A stretch of 64,000 bases of DNA, from positions 248,001-312,000 of the forward strand of contig NZ_BMMP01000005.1 in assembly GCF_014645895.1 (NCBI RefSeq), read 5' to 3'. The notes below the pieces were generated by a model. It saw nothing but the letters and a program-made list of their open reading frames with translations, did not search any database and was not told where the DNA came from. Both the position numbers and the translations under genes were made by a program. Positions 53,802 through 63,949 of the stretch are shown here, one piece after another. Position 1 is the first letter of the stretch; every line of letters starts with the position of its first letter. This stretch comes from Streptomyces daqingensis (GTDB lineage Bacteria > Actinomycetota > Actinomycetes > Streptomycetales > Streptomycetaceae).

Positions 53802-56410
53802 ACGGAACGCGGGCGGCTCCGGTCCTTCTGCGGGAGGGCCCTGCGGACCTGCGGCTGGTGCCGCCCGCTCTGGCCGCGTGGGCAGCGGCCGCGCTGGCTC
53901 TGGGGTTCTCTGGGACGGCGGCTGCGACAGGGGTGACCGCTTGCGCGGCAGGGGCCGGGCTCCTGTCCGTCCTGGCGAAGGCAGGCCGCACACCAGGACC
54001 GGCACGGAGCGAGCGAGCACCCGTTCTGGCCGCCACAGCGGCCCTGACGTTGCTGTGCGCCGCGGCCGGTGGTGCTGTCGCCGCCCTGCACGCCGCGGAT
54101 CTGCGTCGCGGTCCGCTGCCCCGCCTTGCCGACGAGCACGCCCGCGTGACGCTCGACCTGACAGTCAAGGGCGATCCACGCCCCATGCGCCCTCGCGTGC
54201 ACGGCGCCCAGCAGGCCCCGGCAGCCCTGCTGTTCGAGGCCGAAGCCACACGTGTCACTGAACGGAGCAGGGTGACACGCACTGCACGGCCGGACGGACC
54301 CGGCCCGGCGGCGGAGACGGAGAAGGGAGCGGCACGCGCCCGCGCCGTCCGGACGCCGGTGCTCGTCATCGTCAGGCAGCGGGACGGCCCCGGCGCGGCG
54401 GGATGGCGGCGGCTGCTCCCCTCCACGGGGCTGCGCCTCGACGGCCGCCTCCTCCCGCCCTCCCGCACCGGGCGAGGGCAGGACATCGCGGGGGTGGTCC
54501 GTGCCGACGCCGACAGGCCTCCGCGGGTGTTCAGGGAGCCCTCCGCCGTACAGCGCACCGCCGGCGGCCTGCGCGCGGGGCTCCGGGAGGCGACCGGGGA
54601 ACTCGACGGGGACGCCCGCGGTCTGCTGCCGGGCCTGGTCGTCGGCGACACCTCACGCCTGGCGCCCGACCTTCAGGCGGCCTTCCGCACCACCGACATG
54701 ACGCACCTGCTGGCGGTCAGCGGAGCGAACCTGACGATCATGCTGGCCGTCCTCGTCGGTCCGCCCGGCACGGCCCAGCTCACTGAACGGCGCGGGATCG
54801 CCCCACGGCTGGGTATCTCGCTGCGCGGGACGGCGGTGCTCGGGGCGCTGCTCACGCTGGGCTTCGTGGTGGTCTGCCGTCCTGAACCGAGCGTCATACG
54901 GGCCGCCGCCTGCGGGCTGATCACCCTGCTCGCCCTGGTCACGGGGCGGCGGCGCTCCCTGCTGCCCGCACTCGCTGCCGCAGCCCTGCTGCTCGTGCTG
55001 ATCGACCCCTGGCTGGCCGTCGACTTCGGGTTCCTGCTGTCCGTCCTCGCGACCGGAGCGCTGCTCACGCTCGCCCCTCGCTGGAGTGCGGCGCTGCGGG
55101 AGAGAGGCTGCAACCCGCGCCTCGCCGAAGCTCTCGCGGCGGCCGGTGCGGCCCAGGCCGTCTGCGCGCCGGTGGTGGCCGTACTCGCGGCGCACGTCAG
55201 CCTGGTGGCCGTGCCGTGCAATCTGCTGGCCGAGTTCGCCGTTGCCCCCGCGACGGTGCTCGGTTTCGCTGCTCTCGCCACGGCTCCGCTGGCCATGCCG
55301 TTCGCCAAGGGGGTGGCCTGGCTGGCCAGTTGGCCCACGGAAGGTATCGCCGCGCTGGCCCGCACTGGCGCCGACGTGCCCGGAGCGGAGATCGGCTGGC
55401 CGGGCGACTGGGGCGGCGCGCTGATACTCGCGGCTCTGCTGGTGGCGGCGGCGCTCCTCGTCAGACGCGTCGACCTGCCCCGCCGGCCGTGGCTGTGTGC
55501 GCTCTGCGTCCTGCTTCTGCTGATGGCACTGACGCGGCCCGTGCCCCTGGTGCGGCCGTTCACGGGATGGCCGCCGCCCGGCTGGCGGGTCGTGGCGTGC
55601 GATGTCGGGCAGGGTGATGCGCTCGCTCTGGCCACAGGGCAGAGGGGCACGGCCGTTGTCGTCGACGCGGGCCCGGACCCGGGAGCGGTCGACGACTGCC
55701 TGCGTGCGCTCGATGTTTCCGCCGTGCCGCTGCTCGTGCTCACGCACTTCCACGCTGACCACGTCGCCGGTCTGCCAGGTGTGCTGAAAGGAAGGGAAGT
55801 GGGAGCCATCCAGACGACTTCGCACGAAGAGCCGCCAGGCCAGGCCGAGTTCGTTCGTCGCACGGCACGGCAGAGGGGTGTGCCCGTCATCGGTGCGACA
55901 GCGGGTGAGCGCCGGCGCGCGGGAGAGCTGACGTGGCAGGCGCTGTGGCCGCTCCCGCCAACGGCCCGTGGAGTCGAGCCGGGCGGTGCCAACGACGCAA
56001 GCATCACCCTGCTCTTCCGTACTCGCGGGATACGGCTGCTACTACCCGGGGACCTCGAACCGGACGCGCAGCGGCGGCTGTTGACGACCTACCCCCGGCT
56101 GCCGCCCGTCGACGTCCTGAAGGTGGCTCACCACGGCTCCGCCTACCAGTACCCGCCTCTCCTCGCGCGGGTCCGGCCGCGCATCGCCCTGATCTCCGCG
56201 GGTGCGGACAACCCGTACGGGCATCCGGCGCCGCGGACACTCGCCGCGCTCCGCTCGGCCGGTGCCCTCGTGAGGCGCACCGACCGCAACGGCGCGCTGG
56301 CCGTCACGGGCTCGCGGATACGGGCGGGTGAGAGGCAGGGCGCGGGCGCAGCACTGGCCGTCGTGGTGCAGCGTGAGGACCGACAACGGGAGGAGGGGCA
56401 CGGCGACTGA
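53798..56410 (+). CDS. comEC: ComEC/Rec2-type DNA channel with C-terminal MBL domain
   Basis: 870 residues. After an N-terminal helical region and a variable domain comes the polytopic competence domain ('MTHLLAVSGANLTIMLAVLV', 'VVCRPEPSVIRAAACGLITL', 'WLAVDFGFLLSVLATGALLT'). The C-terminus is a metallo-beta-lactamase fold ('VACDVGQGDALALATGQRGT', 'LTHFHADHVAGLPGVL' with HFHADH at 650-655, 'DVLKVAHHGSAYQYPPLLAR'). ComEC transports single-stranded DNA; natural transformation is not established in Streptomyces although the genes are conserved. GTG start overlaps the comEA stop (GTGA). Confidence 0.94.
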   Translation: MNGTRAAPVLLREGPADLRLVPPALAAWAAAALALGFSGTAAATGVTACAAGAGLLSVLAKAGRTPGPARSERAPVLAATAALTLLCAAAGGAVAALHAADLRRGPLPRLADEHARVTLDLTVKGDPRPMRPRVHGAQQAPAALLFEAEATRVTERSRVTRTARPDGPGPAAETEKGAARARAVRTPVLVIVRQRDGPGAAGWRRLLPSTGLRLDGRLLPPSRTGRGQDIAGVVRADADRPPRVFREPSAVQRTAGGLRAGLREATGELDGDARGLLPGLVVGDTSRLAPDLQAAFRTTDMTHLLAVSGANLTIMLAVLVGPPGTAQLTERRGIAPRLGISLRGTAVLGALLTLGFVVVCRPEPSVIRAAACGLITLLALVTGRRRSLLPALAAAALLLVLIDPWLAVDFGFLLSVLATGALLTLAPRWSAALRERGCNPRLAEALAAAGAAQAVCAPVVAVLAAHVSLVAVPCNLLAEFAVAPATVLGFAALATAPLAMPFAKGVAWLASWPTEGIAALARTGADVPGAEIGWPGDWGGALILAALLVAAALLVRRVDLPRRPWLCALCVLLLLMALTRPVPLVRPFTGWPPPGWRVVACDVGQGDALALATGQRGTAVVVDAGPDPGAVDDCLRALDVSAVPLLVLTHFHADHVAGLPGVLKGREVGAIQTTSHEEPPGQAEFVRRTARQRGVPVIGATAGERRRAGELTWQALWPLPPTARGVEPGGANDASITLLFRTRGIRLLLPGDLEPDAQRRLLTTYPRLPPVDVLKVAHHGSAYQYPPLLARVRPRIALISAGADNPYGHPAPRTLAALRSAGALVRRTDRNGALAVTGSRIRAGERQGAGAALAVVVQREDRQREEGHGD

Positions 56411-56474
56411 CGAAGCCTCCAAGAACGCGTGCTCGATGGGCAGTTCGGGCAACGGCAGGCGGCGCCTCAGCCAC

Positions 56475-57158
56475 TCACGGCGTCCCCGACCGCTCACGGC
56501 CCTCGCGCGTCGCCCGAGACGTACACAGCGCCGTATCCGGCCTGACGCGGAGCAGGTGGAGGTACATGGTGGTGACGTCGTGCACGGCGTCCTCGTACGC
56601 GTCCGGGTCGGCGGCCACGAGGGCGGCCCAGGTCGCCGACATCGACCCGACGGCCCGGGCCAGGGAGAGGGGATCGACGACGGGATCGGCCTGCCCGGCC
56701 TCCGCCAGTCTCCGTACGTACCGGGCGTGCCGGTGCAGCGGGCGGCGCTGGAGTTCCGCCCACAGCCCCGCGACCTCCTCGTCGGCGAGCGCTCGCTGTT
56801 CGAAGAGGCCCAGCAGCGGCAGATGCCGGGCGTAGGCGGCGATGAAGGCACCGACGGAGGCCCGCGCCACTGCGTAGGGGTCGTCCGGGTCCGTTCCCGG
56901 GACCTCCTGCGCGGTGAGGAAGGCGTCGCGCACTTGCCATGCGAGAACGCGGAAGACCTCGGCCTTGGAGGCGAAGTAGACGTAGAAGGCCGCCCGTGAG
57001 AGCCCTGCCTCTGCGGTGATCGCGGCTATGGTCGTCGGCCCGTAACCCCGCTGCGCGAAGACGTGCCCCGCGGCCCTGAGAAGAACCGCGCGCGTATACG
57101 CGTCCCGCCGGTCGTGTTTGGTCCTGGTCGCCCAGGGCTGTTGTCGTCGTGGTGCCAC
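56475..57158 (-). CDS. TetR-family transcriptional regulator
   Basis: 227 residues. The N-terminal HTH is 'YTRAVLLRAAGHVFAQRGYG', then 'PTTIAAITAEAGLSRAAFYV' and 'YFASKAEVFRVLAWQV'. The C-terminal ligand domain is ~150 residues ('GAFIAAYARHLPLLGLFEQR', 'TWAALVAADPDAYEDAV'). GTG start at 57158. Convergent with comEC; the regulator has no adjacent same-strand target gene, so it may act mainly on itself or at a distance. A dyad lies 19 bases upstream of its start. Confidence 0.9.
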   Translation of the reverse strand: MAPRRQQPWATRTKHDRRDAYTRAVLLRAAGHVFAQRGYGPTTIAAITAEAGLSRAAFYVYFASKAEVFRVLAWQVRDAFLTAQEVPGTDPDDPYAVARASVGAFIAAYARHLPLLGLFEQRALADEEVAGLWAELQRRPLHRHARYVRRLAEAGQADPVVDPLSLARAVGSMSATWAALVAADPDAYEDAVHDVTTMYLHLLRVRPDTALCTSRATREGRERSGTP

Positions 57159-57176
57159 GCGGGGAGCATATGTGCG

Positions 57177-57192
57177 TTGACGCTGGTGTCAA
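57177..57192. promoter_or_regulatory. Candidate TetR operator
   Basis: TTGAC (57177-57181) and GTCAA (57188-57192) are inverted around 6 bases, with outer CATA and TATG further extending an imperfect dyad. It is AT-rich and directly upstream of the TetR start. Confidence 0.5.
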
Positions 57193-57611
57193 TGTGTATG
57201 AGCGGCCCAGGCCGGGGCCCGGGGGTTGACGGAATCCGCATCCGGCACTCCAGACCTGGACTGGATGGCGCGATCCGGCCGGGCCACCGACGCGAGTTGG
57301 AGCCCGCGCCCGGCCCGCCGGGACGCGAGCGCGCCGTTCTCCGGGAACGCGTCGTCCTCGGGAAACGTGCCGTCGGTCCTCTCGCCGACGTCGACCAACC
57401 TCGACCAACGTCAAGGGAGTCGACGCCACTCCCGTGGTCCGCGTCGACGACGGGAGCCGGTCCTACCGGGTGCCGCAGTCGGGCATCTCGTCCTTCGGGG
57501 CCACGTCACGTGACAGACCGGCACCCAGCCAGCCGCGCTGCCAGGTCAGCCCCAACTCCATGCCGGCAGGCGGCTTCTGGTCGCATTTCGGGCAAGGAGC
57601 CCGCGTCGCCG
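57193..57611. other. Intergenic stretch, no supported gene
   Basis: About 420 bases. Short frames exist on both strands, but none shows consistent codon bias, an RBS or recognisable homology. No strong hairpin was found. Confidence 0.5.
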
Positions 57612-57860
57612 TCAGTCCTTCTCCAGCCAGCCCTCGTACTCGTCCGCGAGCCTCTCCAGCAGATCCGGGTCGTACCGTCCGCGGGGCGACTCGAGGACGA
57701 CGAGCCACTGCGCGTCCTCGGCGTCGTCCTCGCCGGCGAGCTCTTCGCGGACCAGCTGCGGTTCGTCGTGCGGTCCCTCGAAGCGGTGCTTCACCTCTTC
57801 GGCGACCTCCTCGGCCGCGTCCCGGTCGGGCAGGACCAGGATGTGTCGTACGTCAGTCAC
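57612..57860 (-). CDS. Small acidic conserved protein (82 aa)
   Basis: Function unknown. Reads 'TDVRHILVLPDRDAAEEVAE', 'EVKHRFEGPHDEPQLVREEL', 'DDAEDAQWLVVLESPRGRYD' and ends 'ADEYEGWLEKD'. Strand-helix-strand-helix pattern of a small ferredoxin-like domain, strongly acidic. Its GTG start lies 55 bases from the divergent holA start. Similar small acidic proteins accompany holA in Streptomyces as I recall; this was not checked by search. Confidence 0.75.
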   Translation of the reverse strand: MTDVRHILVLPDRDAAEEVAEEVKHRFEGPHDEPQLVREELAGEDDAEDAQWLVVLESPRGRYDPDLLERLADEYEGWLEKD

Positions 57861-57915
57861 CCCCGCATTCTGCGGCAGGCGGAGGTGTCGGTGCGCCGTG
57901 GGATGCTGTTCGGCG

Positions 57916-58905
57916 ATGGCTGGTACGCGCAAGAAGACGACTGACGACCTGCTGGCCCCCGTGACACTCGCGGTGGGCCAGGAGGAACTGCTGCTGGACC
58001 GTGCGCTGCGGGAGGTGGTGGCGGCCGCGCGGGCGGTCGACGCCGACACCGACGTGCGGGAACTCGCGGCGGCGGAACTCCAGCCGGGCACCCTCGCCGA
58101 GCTGACGAGTCCCTCGCTCTTCGCCGAGCGCAAGGTCGTCGCCGTGCGGAACGCCCACGACCTCTCGGCGGACACCGTCAAGGACGTGAAGGCGTACATA
58201 GGAGCACCCGCCGAGGAGATCACCCTCGTGCTGCTCCATGCGGGAGGCCCCAAGGGCAAGGGGCTGCTGGACGCGGCGCGCAAGGCGGGGGCGCGTGAGG
58301 TGGCCTGCGCGAAGCTGACGAAGCCGGCCGACCGGCTCGCTTTCGTACGGGGCGAGTTCCGCAGGCTGGGCCGCTCCGCGACGCCGGAGGCGTCACAGGC
58401 CCTGATCGACTCCGTCGGCAGCGATCTGCGCGAACTGGCCTCGGCCTGCGTCCAGTTGACGGCGGACGTCGAGGGCGTCATCGACGACGCGGTCGTGGCG
58501 CGCTACTACACCGGCCGTGCCGAGGCATCGAGCTTCGCCGTCGCGGACCGCGCGGTGGAGGGCAGGGCGGCGGAGGCGCTGGAGACGCTGCGCTGGGCCC
58601 TGCACACGGGGGTCGCGCCTGTACTGATCACGAGCGCTCTGGCCCAGGGCGTGCGGAGCATCGGCAAGCTCGCGTCGGCGCCGCGCGGCATGCGCCCCGG
58701 TGATCTCGCCCGTGAACTGGGCATGCCGCCGTGGAAGATCGACAGGGTGCGGCAGCAGATGCGCGGCTGGTCGGCGGACGGCGTCTCGACTGCCCTCCGC
58801 GCGGTCGCCGCCGCGGACGAGGCCGTCAAGGGCGGCGGGGAGAATCCGGAGTACGCACTCGAACAGGCCGTGATCACTGTGGCGAGGTCCGCCCGCCCCC
58901 GCTGA
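57916..58905 (+). CDS. holA: DNA polymerase III subunit delta
   Basis: 329 residues; clamp-loader subunit that opens the beta clamp. Delta-type pattern: 'LAPVTLAVGQEELLLDRALR', 'ELTSPSLFAERKVVAVRNAH', 'VLLHAGGPKGKGLLDAARKA', 'LIDSVGSDLRELASACVQLT' and 'LGMPPWKIDRVRQQMRGW'. ATG at 57916 chosen for the conserved start 'MAGTRKKTTDDLLAPVTLAV'. Between comEC and rpsT, which is the usual actinobacterial order. Confidence 0.93.
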   Translation: MAGTRKKTTDDLLAPVTLAVGQEELLLDRALREVVAAARAVDADTDVRELAAAELQPGTLAELTSPSLFAERKVVAVRNAHDLSADTVKDVKAYIGAPAEEITLVLLHAGGPKGKGLLDAARKAGAREVACAKLTKPADRLAFVRGEFRRLGRSATPEASQALIDSVGSDLRELASACVQLTADVEGVIDDAVVARYYTGRAEASSFAVADRAVEGRAAEALETLRWALHTGVAPVLITSALAQGVRSIGKLASAPRGMRPGDLARELGMPPWKIDRVRQQMRGWSADGVSTALRAVAAADEAVKGGGENPEYALEQAVITVARSARPR

Positions 58906-59337
58906 CCGCGATCGATCATCGGTCTGGCGCCGCCCCAGCCCGACCCGGCCCCTGGCCGGCCGTTCAAGGCTCAGCCTTGCCTCCGCCGGTCCCAGCCCCG
59001 CACAGCCCGAGGGACGCACTCCGTCCGCCCGGCCGTCCCGAGCCCCTGCCCCCGCGCGCACTCTCCAGGCCCGCGCCGCCCCTGCCCCGCCCCCTCGCCC
59101 ACCCCAACGCCACTTCCCCTCCAGCGCGCACGCGAAAGGTCCCGCAGCGCTTGGGGAAAGCGTTGCGGGACCTTCGTCGGTTCCTTCAGAGATCCTTTGG
59201 CGATCTCCTGCGCCGCACCCGCGTGGCGAACGCAGGCCGCGTGCGGCGCGTATTCACGTGTGAGACATCACGCTGTGTGGCGGCCGGTACGGGACGGAGT
59301 GAGAGGGCCCGTCGGATCGCACCGGCAGGGAGCGGTC
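58906..59337. other. holA-rpsT convergent gap
   Basis: 432 bases with no coding frame of normal bias. A Pro-rich C-tract region (58960-59120) precedes the terminator at 59136-59174. A small GAGATC/GATCTC stem lies near 59190-59208. Confidence 0.6.
59136..59174. terminator. Bidirectional terminator between holA and rpsT
   Basis: 17-base arms (59136-59152 and 59158-59174) with one wobble and a 5-base loop. Distance is 164 bases past the rpsT stop and 231 past holA. Confidence 0.85.
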
Positions 59338-59604
59338 TCAGCCCTTGAGGGACGAGACCCGCTGCGCGAGCGCGGACTTCTTGTTCGCCGCGTTGTTCTT
59401 GTGCAGCACGCCCTTGCTGACGGCCTTGTCGAGCTTGCGGCTCGCTACGCGCTGGGCCTCGTCGGCCTTCTGCGCGTCACCGGCGGCAACGGCCGCGTGA
59501 GTACGGCGGATCGCCGTCTTGAGCTCGGACTTGACCGCCTTGTTGCGCTGACGCGCCTTCTCGTTGGTCTTGATCCGCTTCATCTGGGACTTGATGTTCG
59601 CCAC
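59338..59604 (-). CDS. rpsT: 30S ribosomal protein S20
   Basis: 88 residues, starting '[20 protein letters not shown]' and including '[20 protein letters not shown]' and '[20 protein letters not shown]'. GTG start at 59604 with AAAGG upstream. Divergent from lepA over 218 bases, so separate promoters share that gap. Confidence 0.97.
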   Translation of the reverse strand: MANIKSQMKRIKTNEKARQRNKAVKSELKTAIRRTHAAVAAGDAQKADEAQRVASRKLDKAVSKGVLHKNNAANKKSALAQRVSSLKG

Positions 59605-59822
59605 GAAGAAATGCCTTTACGGGTTCGGTGATGATGCGTTCCATACCACCGTGGACTCCTGCCAGAGCGCACGAGGCACAGTGGGCCAGGCTACCAGCAG
59701 GCTCTCTGGCCTCCCAATCCGGTTCCGCCCCCTCGCTCATGGGACGATGGAGGCTGCGAATCGCCAGAACGCCTCCTCCGGGAGCTTCCTCCGCCAGACC
59801 GACAGACCCGACAGGACACTGC

Positions 59823-61694
59823 GTGCCCGCCACCCCATCGAACGTGCCGGAGCCGAGCCGCACCGACCCGGCGCTGATCCGTAATTTCTGCATCATCGCG
59901 CACATCGACCACGGCAAGTCGACGCTCGCCGACCGGATGCTTCAGCTGACCGGCATCGTCGAGGACCGGCAGATGCGTGCCCAGTACCTCGATCGGATGG
60001 ACATCGAGCGCGAGCGCGGCATCACGATCAAGTCCCAGGCCGTGCGTATGCCCTGGGCGCCGACCGGCGCCAAGGACTCCCCGCACATCCTGAACATGAT
60101 CGACACCCCCGGGCACGTGGACTTCACCTACGAGGTCTCCCGCTCACTCGCCGCCTGCGAGGGGTGCCTGCTGCTGGTCGACGCGGCGCAGGGCATCGAG
60201 GCGCAGACCCTCGCCAACCTCTACCTGGCGATGGAGCACGACCTCACGATCATCCCGGTGCTCAACAAGATCGATCTGCCGGCGGCGCAGCCCGAGAAGT
60301 TCGCGGCGGAGCTCGCGCACCTCATCGGCTGCGAAGTGGACGACGTCCTGAAGGTCTCCGCGAAGACCGGTGAGGGCGTGGAGGAGCTGCTGGACGAGGT
60401 CGTCAAGCAGGTCCCTCAGCCGGTGGGCGAAGCGGACGCGCCGCCCCGCGCGATGATCTTCGACTCGGTCTACGACGCGTACCGCGGCGTGGTCACCTAC
60501 ATCAAGGTCGTCGACGGCCAGCTGGGCAAGCGCGAGCGCATCAGGATGATGTCCACGGGCGCCACCCACGAGCTGCTGGAGATCGGCACGAACTCGCCCG
60601 AGATGACGGTCGCCGACGGTCTCGGCGTCGGCGAGGTCGGATATCTGATCACGGGTGTGAAGGACGTCCGCCAGTCCAAGGTCGGTGACACCGTCACCCA
60701 CCTGAACAAGGGCGCCGAGCAGGCTCTCCCGGGATACAAGGACCCGAAGCCGATGGTCTTCTCGGGCCTGTACCCGCTGGACGGCTCCGACTACCCGGAG
60801 CTGCGCGACGCACTGGACAAGCTCCAGCTCAACGACGCGGCGCTGACGTACGAGCCGGAGAACTCCGTGGCCCTCGGCTTCGGTTTCCGGGTCGGCTTCC
60901 TCGGCCTGCTGCACCTGGAGGTGATCAGGGCGCGGCTGGAGCGGGAGTTCGGGCTGGATCTGATCGCCACGGCTCCCAACGTTGTCTACCGCGTGGAGAT
61001 GGAGGACGGCACCGAGCACATCGTCACCAACCCGAGCGAGTTCCCGAGCGGCAAGATCGACAAGGTGCACGAGCCGGTCGTACGGGCGACGCTCATCGCT
61101 CCGAGCGAGTTCGTCGGGGCGATCATGGAGCTGTGCCAGTCGCGCCGCGGGGCGCTGCAGGGCATGGACTACCTCTCCGAGGACCGTGTCGAGCTGCGCT
61201 ACACGCTGCCGCTCGCGGAGATCGTCTTCGACTTCTTCGACGCCCTGAAGTCCCGCACCCGCGGCTACGCGTCGCTCGACTACGAGCCCACGGGCGAGCA
61301 GAGCGCCGACCTCGTCAAGGTCGACATCCTGCTCCAGGGGGACCAGGTGGACGCCTTCTCGGCGATCGTCCACAAGGAGAAGGCGTACTCCTACGGCTCC
61401 CGTATGGCGAACAAGCTGCGTGAGCTCATCCCGCGCCAGCAGTTCGAGGTGCCCATCCAGGCGGCGATCGGCGCCCGGGTCATCGCGCGTGAGACGGTCC
61501 GGGCGATCCGCAAGGACGTCCTGGCGAAGTGCTACGGCGGCGACATCTCCCGTAAGCGGAAGCTGCTGGAGAAGCAGAAGGAGGGCAAGAAGCGGATGAA
61601 GGTCGTCGGGCGGGTCGAGGTCCCGCAGGAGGCTTTCATCGCGGCGCTCTCCACGGACAGCGGCCCCGCCGAGGGGAGCAAGGCGAAAAAGTAA
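59823..61694 (+). CDS. lepA: Elongation factor 4 (LepA back-translocase GTPase)
   Basis: 623 residues, the usual length. P-loop 'AHIDHGKST' at residues 26-34, G2 '[11 protein letters not shown]', G3 'DTPGHVDF', G4 'NKIDLPAA'. The LepA-specific C-terminal domain is present ('[20 protein letters not shown]', '[20 protein letters not shown]'). The GTG at 59823 is chosen because it gives the conserved '[20 protein letters not shown]' start and has AGGA 6 bases upstream; an in-frame ATG ~195 bases earlier has no support. Confidence 0.95.
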   Translation: MPATPSNVPEPSRTDPALIRNFCIIAHIDHGKSTLADRMLQLTGIVEDRQMRAQYLDRMDIERERGITIKSQAVRMPWAPTGAKDSPHILNMIDTPGHVDFTYEVSRSLAACEGCLLLVDAAQGIEAQTLANLYLAMEHDLTIIPVLNKIDLPAAQPEKFAAELAHLIGCEVDDVLKVSAKTGEGVEELLDEVVKQVPQPVGEADAPPRAMIFDSVYDAYRGVVTYIKVVDGQLGKRERIRMMSTGATHELLEIGTNSPEMTVADGLGVGEVGYLITGVKDVRQSKVGDTVTHLNKGAEQALPGYKDPKPMVFSGLYPLDGSDYPELRDALDKLQLNDAALTYEPENSVALGFGFRVGFLGLLHLEVIRARLEREFGLDLIATAPNVVYRVEMEDGTEHIVTNPSEFPSGKIDKVHEPVVRATLIAPSEFVGAIMELCQSRRGALQGMDYLSEDRVELRYTLPLAEIVFDFFDALKSRTRGYASLDYEPTGEQSADLVKVDILLQGDQVDAFSAIVHKEKAYSYGSRMANKLRELIPRQQFEVPIQAAIGARVIARETVRAIRKDVLAKCYGGDISRKRKLLEKQKEGKKRMKVVGRVEVPQEAFIAALSTDSGPAEGSKAKK

Positions 61695-61736
61695 CCGCCG
61701 GGGCCTCACCGGTCGGCGGTGCGACGCGGAATCATG

Positions 61737-61765
61737 GAGGGACGGACCGGCGCGGTCCGTCCCTC
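61737..61765 (+). terminator. Terminator after lepA
   Basis: GAGGGACGGACC (61737-61748) and GGTCCGTCCCTC (61754-61765) are perfect 12-base arms with a 5-base loop, 42 bases past the stop. Confidence 0.85.
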
Positions 61766-61871
61766 GCGCGTCTGAGGGGCCTGTGACGATCGGGCGGCGA
61801 TCAGGTCAATGCGGACCGGCACCCCCTTACGTAAGGAGGCACGGCCCTCTAGGCTGGCCCCCGCCCCCATA

Positions 61872-61888
61872 GTTACTCGTGAGTCAAC
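61872..61888. promoter_or_regulatory. Candidate operator upstream of the acyl-CoA ligase
   Basis: GTTACTC (61872-61878) and GAGTCAAC (61881-61888) form a near-palindrome with one extra base, 52 bases before the GTG. TAGGCT near 61850 could be a -10. A fatty-acid-responsive repressor would fit the gene but is unproven. Confidence 0.35.
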
Positions 61889-61940
61889 AAGGCTCATCGC
61901 GCAAGTCACCAAGCAGAAGCGCTGGCCAGCGGAGGATGTC

Positions 61941-63860
61941 GTGAGCGACACACAACCCCTGATCGAGAACCGGCCGCCCTCCGTGGCGACGCTCTTCCTG
62001 GAAAGGGTGGAGACCGCCCCGGACGCGGAGGCCTACCGCTATCCCGTCCCGTCTGCGTCCGGTGAGGGACCCGACGAGTGGCGCAGCTACACCTGGGCGG
62101 GGGCCTCGAAGCGCGTGTTCGGCATCGCCGCGGGCCTGATGTCGCTGGGCGTCCAACCCGAGGAGCGCGTCGCCATCGCCTCCGCGACGCGAGTCGACTG
62201 GATCCTCTCCGACCTGGGCATCCTGTGCGCGGGCGCGGCGACGACGACCATCTACCCCAGCACCAACGTCGAGGAGACGGCGTTCATCCTCGCGGACTCC
62301 GACAGCCGCGTGCTGATCGCCGAGGACGCCGAGCAGCTGGCGAAGGTGCGCGAGCGCCGCGGAGAGCTGCCGAACCTCAAGCACGTCGTCCTCATCGAGC
62401 CGGGCGACACCACCCCCGAGGGCGCCCCTGCCGCCTCGGGCCCGGACCACGGTGACCCCGAGGGCTGGGTCCTCACCCTCGACGAGCTGATCTCCCGCGG
62501 CAGCGACTACCTGGAGAAGCACCCGCAGGCCATCACGGACACGATCGGTGCGCTCCGCTCCGACCAGCTGGCCACGCTCATCTACACCTCCGGGACCACC
62601 GGCAAGCCCAAGGGCGTGCGGCTGCCGCACGACTGCTGGTCGTACATGGCCAAGGCCATCGCGCAGTCCGGGCTGGTGACCGACGAGGACGTGCAGTACC
62701 TCTGGCTGCCGCTGGCCCACGTGTTCGGGAAGGTGCTCACCGCAGGCCAGCTCGAGGCCGGACACGTGACCGCCGTCGACGGGCGCATCGACAAGATCAT
62801 CGAGAACCTCCCCGTCGTGCAGCCGACGTACATGGCCGCCGTGCCGCGGATATTCGAGAAGGTCTACAACGGCGTGGCGACCAAGGCGAAGGCCGGCGGC
62901 GCCGCCAAGTACAAGATCTTCCAGTGGGCGGCCGGAGTCGCCCGCGAATACGCCAAGGTCACCCAGGAGAACTTCCGGCGCACCGGCAACGCCACCGCTC
63001 CGGCGGGTCTCAAGGCCAAGCACGCCGTGGCCGACCGGCTCGTCTACGCCAAGCTCCGCGATGCCTTCGGCGGACGGCTGCGCGCCTGCGTATCGGGCTC
63101 CGCCGCGCTCGCCCCCGACATCGGCTTCTTCTTCTCCGGCGCCGGCATCCACATCCTGGAGGGCTACGGCCTCACCGAGTCGTCCGCCGCGAGCTTCGTC
63201 AACCCGGGCGAGGCCTACCGCACGGGCACCGTCGGCAAGCCGCTGCCCGGCACCGAGGTGCGCATCGCGGAGGACGGCGAGATCCTGCTGCGCGGTCCGG
63301 GCATCATGCAGGGCTACCACGGGCTGCCCGACAAGACGGCCGAAGTCCTCGAGGACGACGGCTGGTTCCACACCGGCGACATCGGTGAGCTCTCCGAGGA
63401 CGGCTACCTGCGGATCACCGACCGGAAGAAGGACCTGATCAAGACGTCGGGCGGCAAGTACATCGCCCCCGCCGAGGTGGAAGGCCAGTTCAAGGCCCTC
63501 TGCCCGTACGTCTCGAACATCCTGGTGCACGGAGCGGACCGCAACTTCTGCACCGCCCTCATCGCCCTGGACGAGGTCAGCCTCACGGCATGGGCGGAGG
63601 AGCAGGAGACGCTCAAGGGCAAGCCCTATGCGGAGATCATCACCAGCGACGAGGTCCGGGCCATGGTGGACGGCTACGTCGAGGAGCTGAACAGCGGTCT
63701 CCAGCGCTGGCAGACCATCAAGAAGTTCCGGGTCCTTCCGCGCGACCTGGACATCGAGCACGGTGAGCTGACGCCCAGCCTCAAGCTCAAGCGCCCCGTC
63801 GTGGAGCGGGAGTTCGGGCACCTCATCGAGGAGATGTACGCCGGAACGCGCGAGGCGTAG
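61941..63860 (+). CDS. Long-chain fatty-acid-CoA ligase-type AMP-forming enzyme
   Basis: 639 residues, ANL superfamily. The P-loop-like A3 motif 'YTSGTTGKPKG' is at 215-225. Others are 'YLWLPLAHVFGKVLTAGQLE', 'EGYGLTESSAASFVNPGEAY', 'GWFHTGDIGELSEDGYLRIT' and the hinge 'DRKKDLIKTSGGKYIAPAEV'. The C-terminal Lys domain is present ('GELTPSLKLKRPVVEREF'). It activates long-chain fatty acids for degradation or lipid synthesis. GTG at 61941 has GGAGG 5 bases upstream. The nearest relatives are eukaryote-like long-chain (ACSL) types. Confidence 0.93.
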   Translation: MSDTQPLIENRPPSVATLFLERVETAPDAEAYRYPVPSASGEGPDEWRSYTWAGASKRVFGIAAGLMSLGVQPEERVAIASATRVDWILSDLGILCAGAATTTIYPSTNVEETAFILADSDSRVLIAEDAEQLAKVRERRGELPNLKHVVLIEPGDTTPEGAPAASGPDHGDPEGWVLTLDELISRGSDYLEKHPQAITDTIGALRSDQLATLIYTSGTTGKPKGVRLPHDCWSYMAKAIAQSGLVTDEDVQYLWLPLAHVFGKVLTAGQLEAGHVTAVDGRIDKIIENLPVVQPTYMAAVPRIFEKVYNGVATKAKAGGAAKYKIFQWAAGVAREYAKVTQENFRRTGNATAPAGLKAKHAVADRLVYAKLRDAFGGRLRACVSGSAALAPDIGFFFSGAGIHILEGYGLTESSAASFVNPGEAYRTGTVGKPLPGTEVRIAEDGEILLRGPGIMQGYHGLPDKTAEVLEDDGWFHTGDIGELSEDGYLRITDRKKDLIKTSGGKYIAPAEVEGQFKALCPYVSNILVHGADRNFCTALIALDEVSLTAWAEEQETLKGKPYAEIITSDEVRAMVDGYVEELNSGLQRWQTIKKFRVLPRDLDIEHGELTPSLKLKRPVVEREFGHLIEEMYAGTREA

Positions 63861-63874
63861 AACGCAGGACCGTC

Positions 63875-63912
63875 AGCGGTGCCGGGTGGTCGGGCGACTG
63901 CCCGGCACCGCT
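63875..63912 (+). terminator. Terminator after the acyl-CoA ligase
   Basis: AGCGGTGCCGGG (63875-63886) and CCCGGCACCGCT (63901-63912) are perfect 12-base arms, 15 bases past the stop; probably also serves the convergent gene at the right edge. Confidence 0.85.
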
Positions 63913-63949
63913 GTGCGTGCGGGCTGCCCGCCGGCTCTCCGCGCGGCCG

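Noticed and set aside
57226..57513. A 95-codon plus-strand gene after TetR
   Set aside because: No ribosome site, no codon bias and no recognisable domain; ends inside other short frames.
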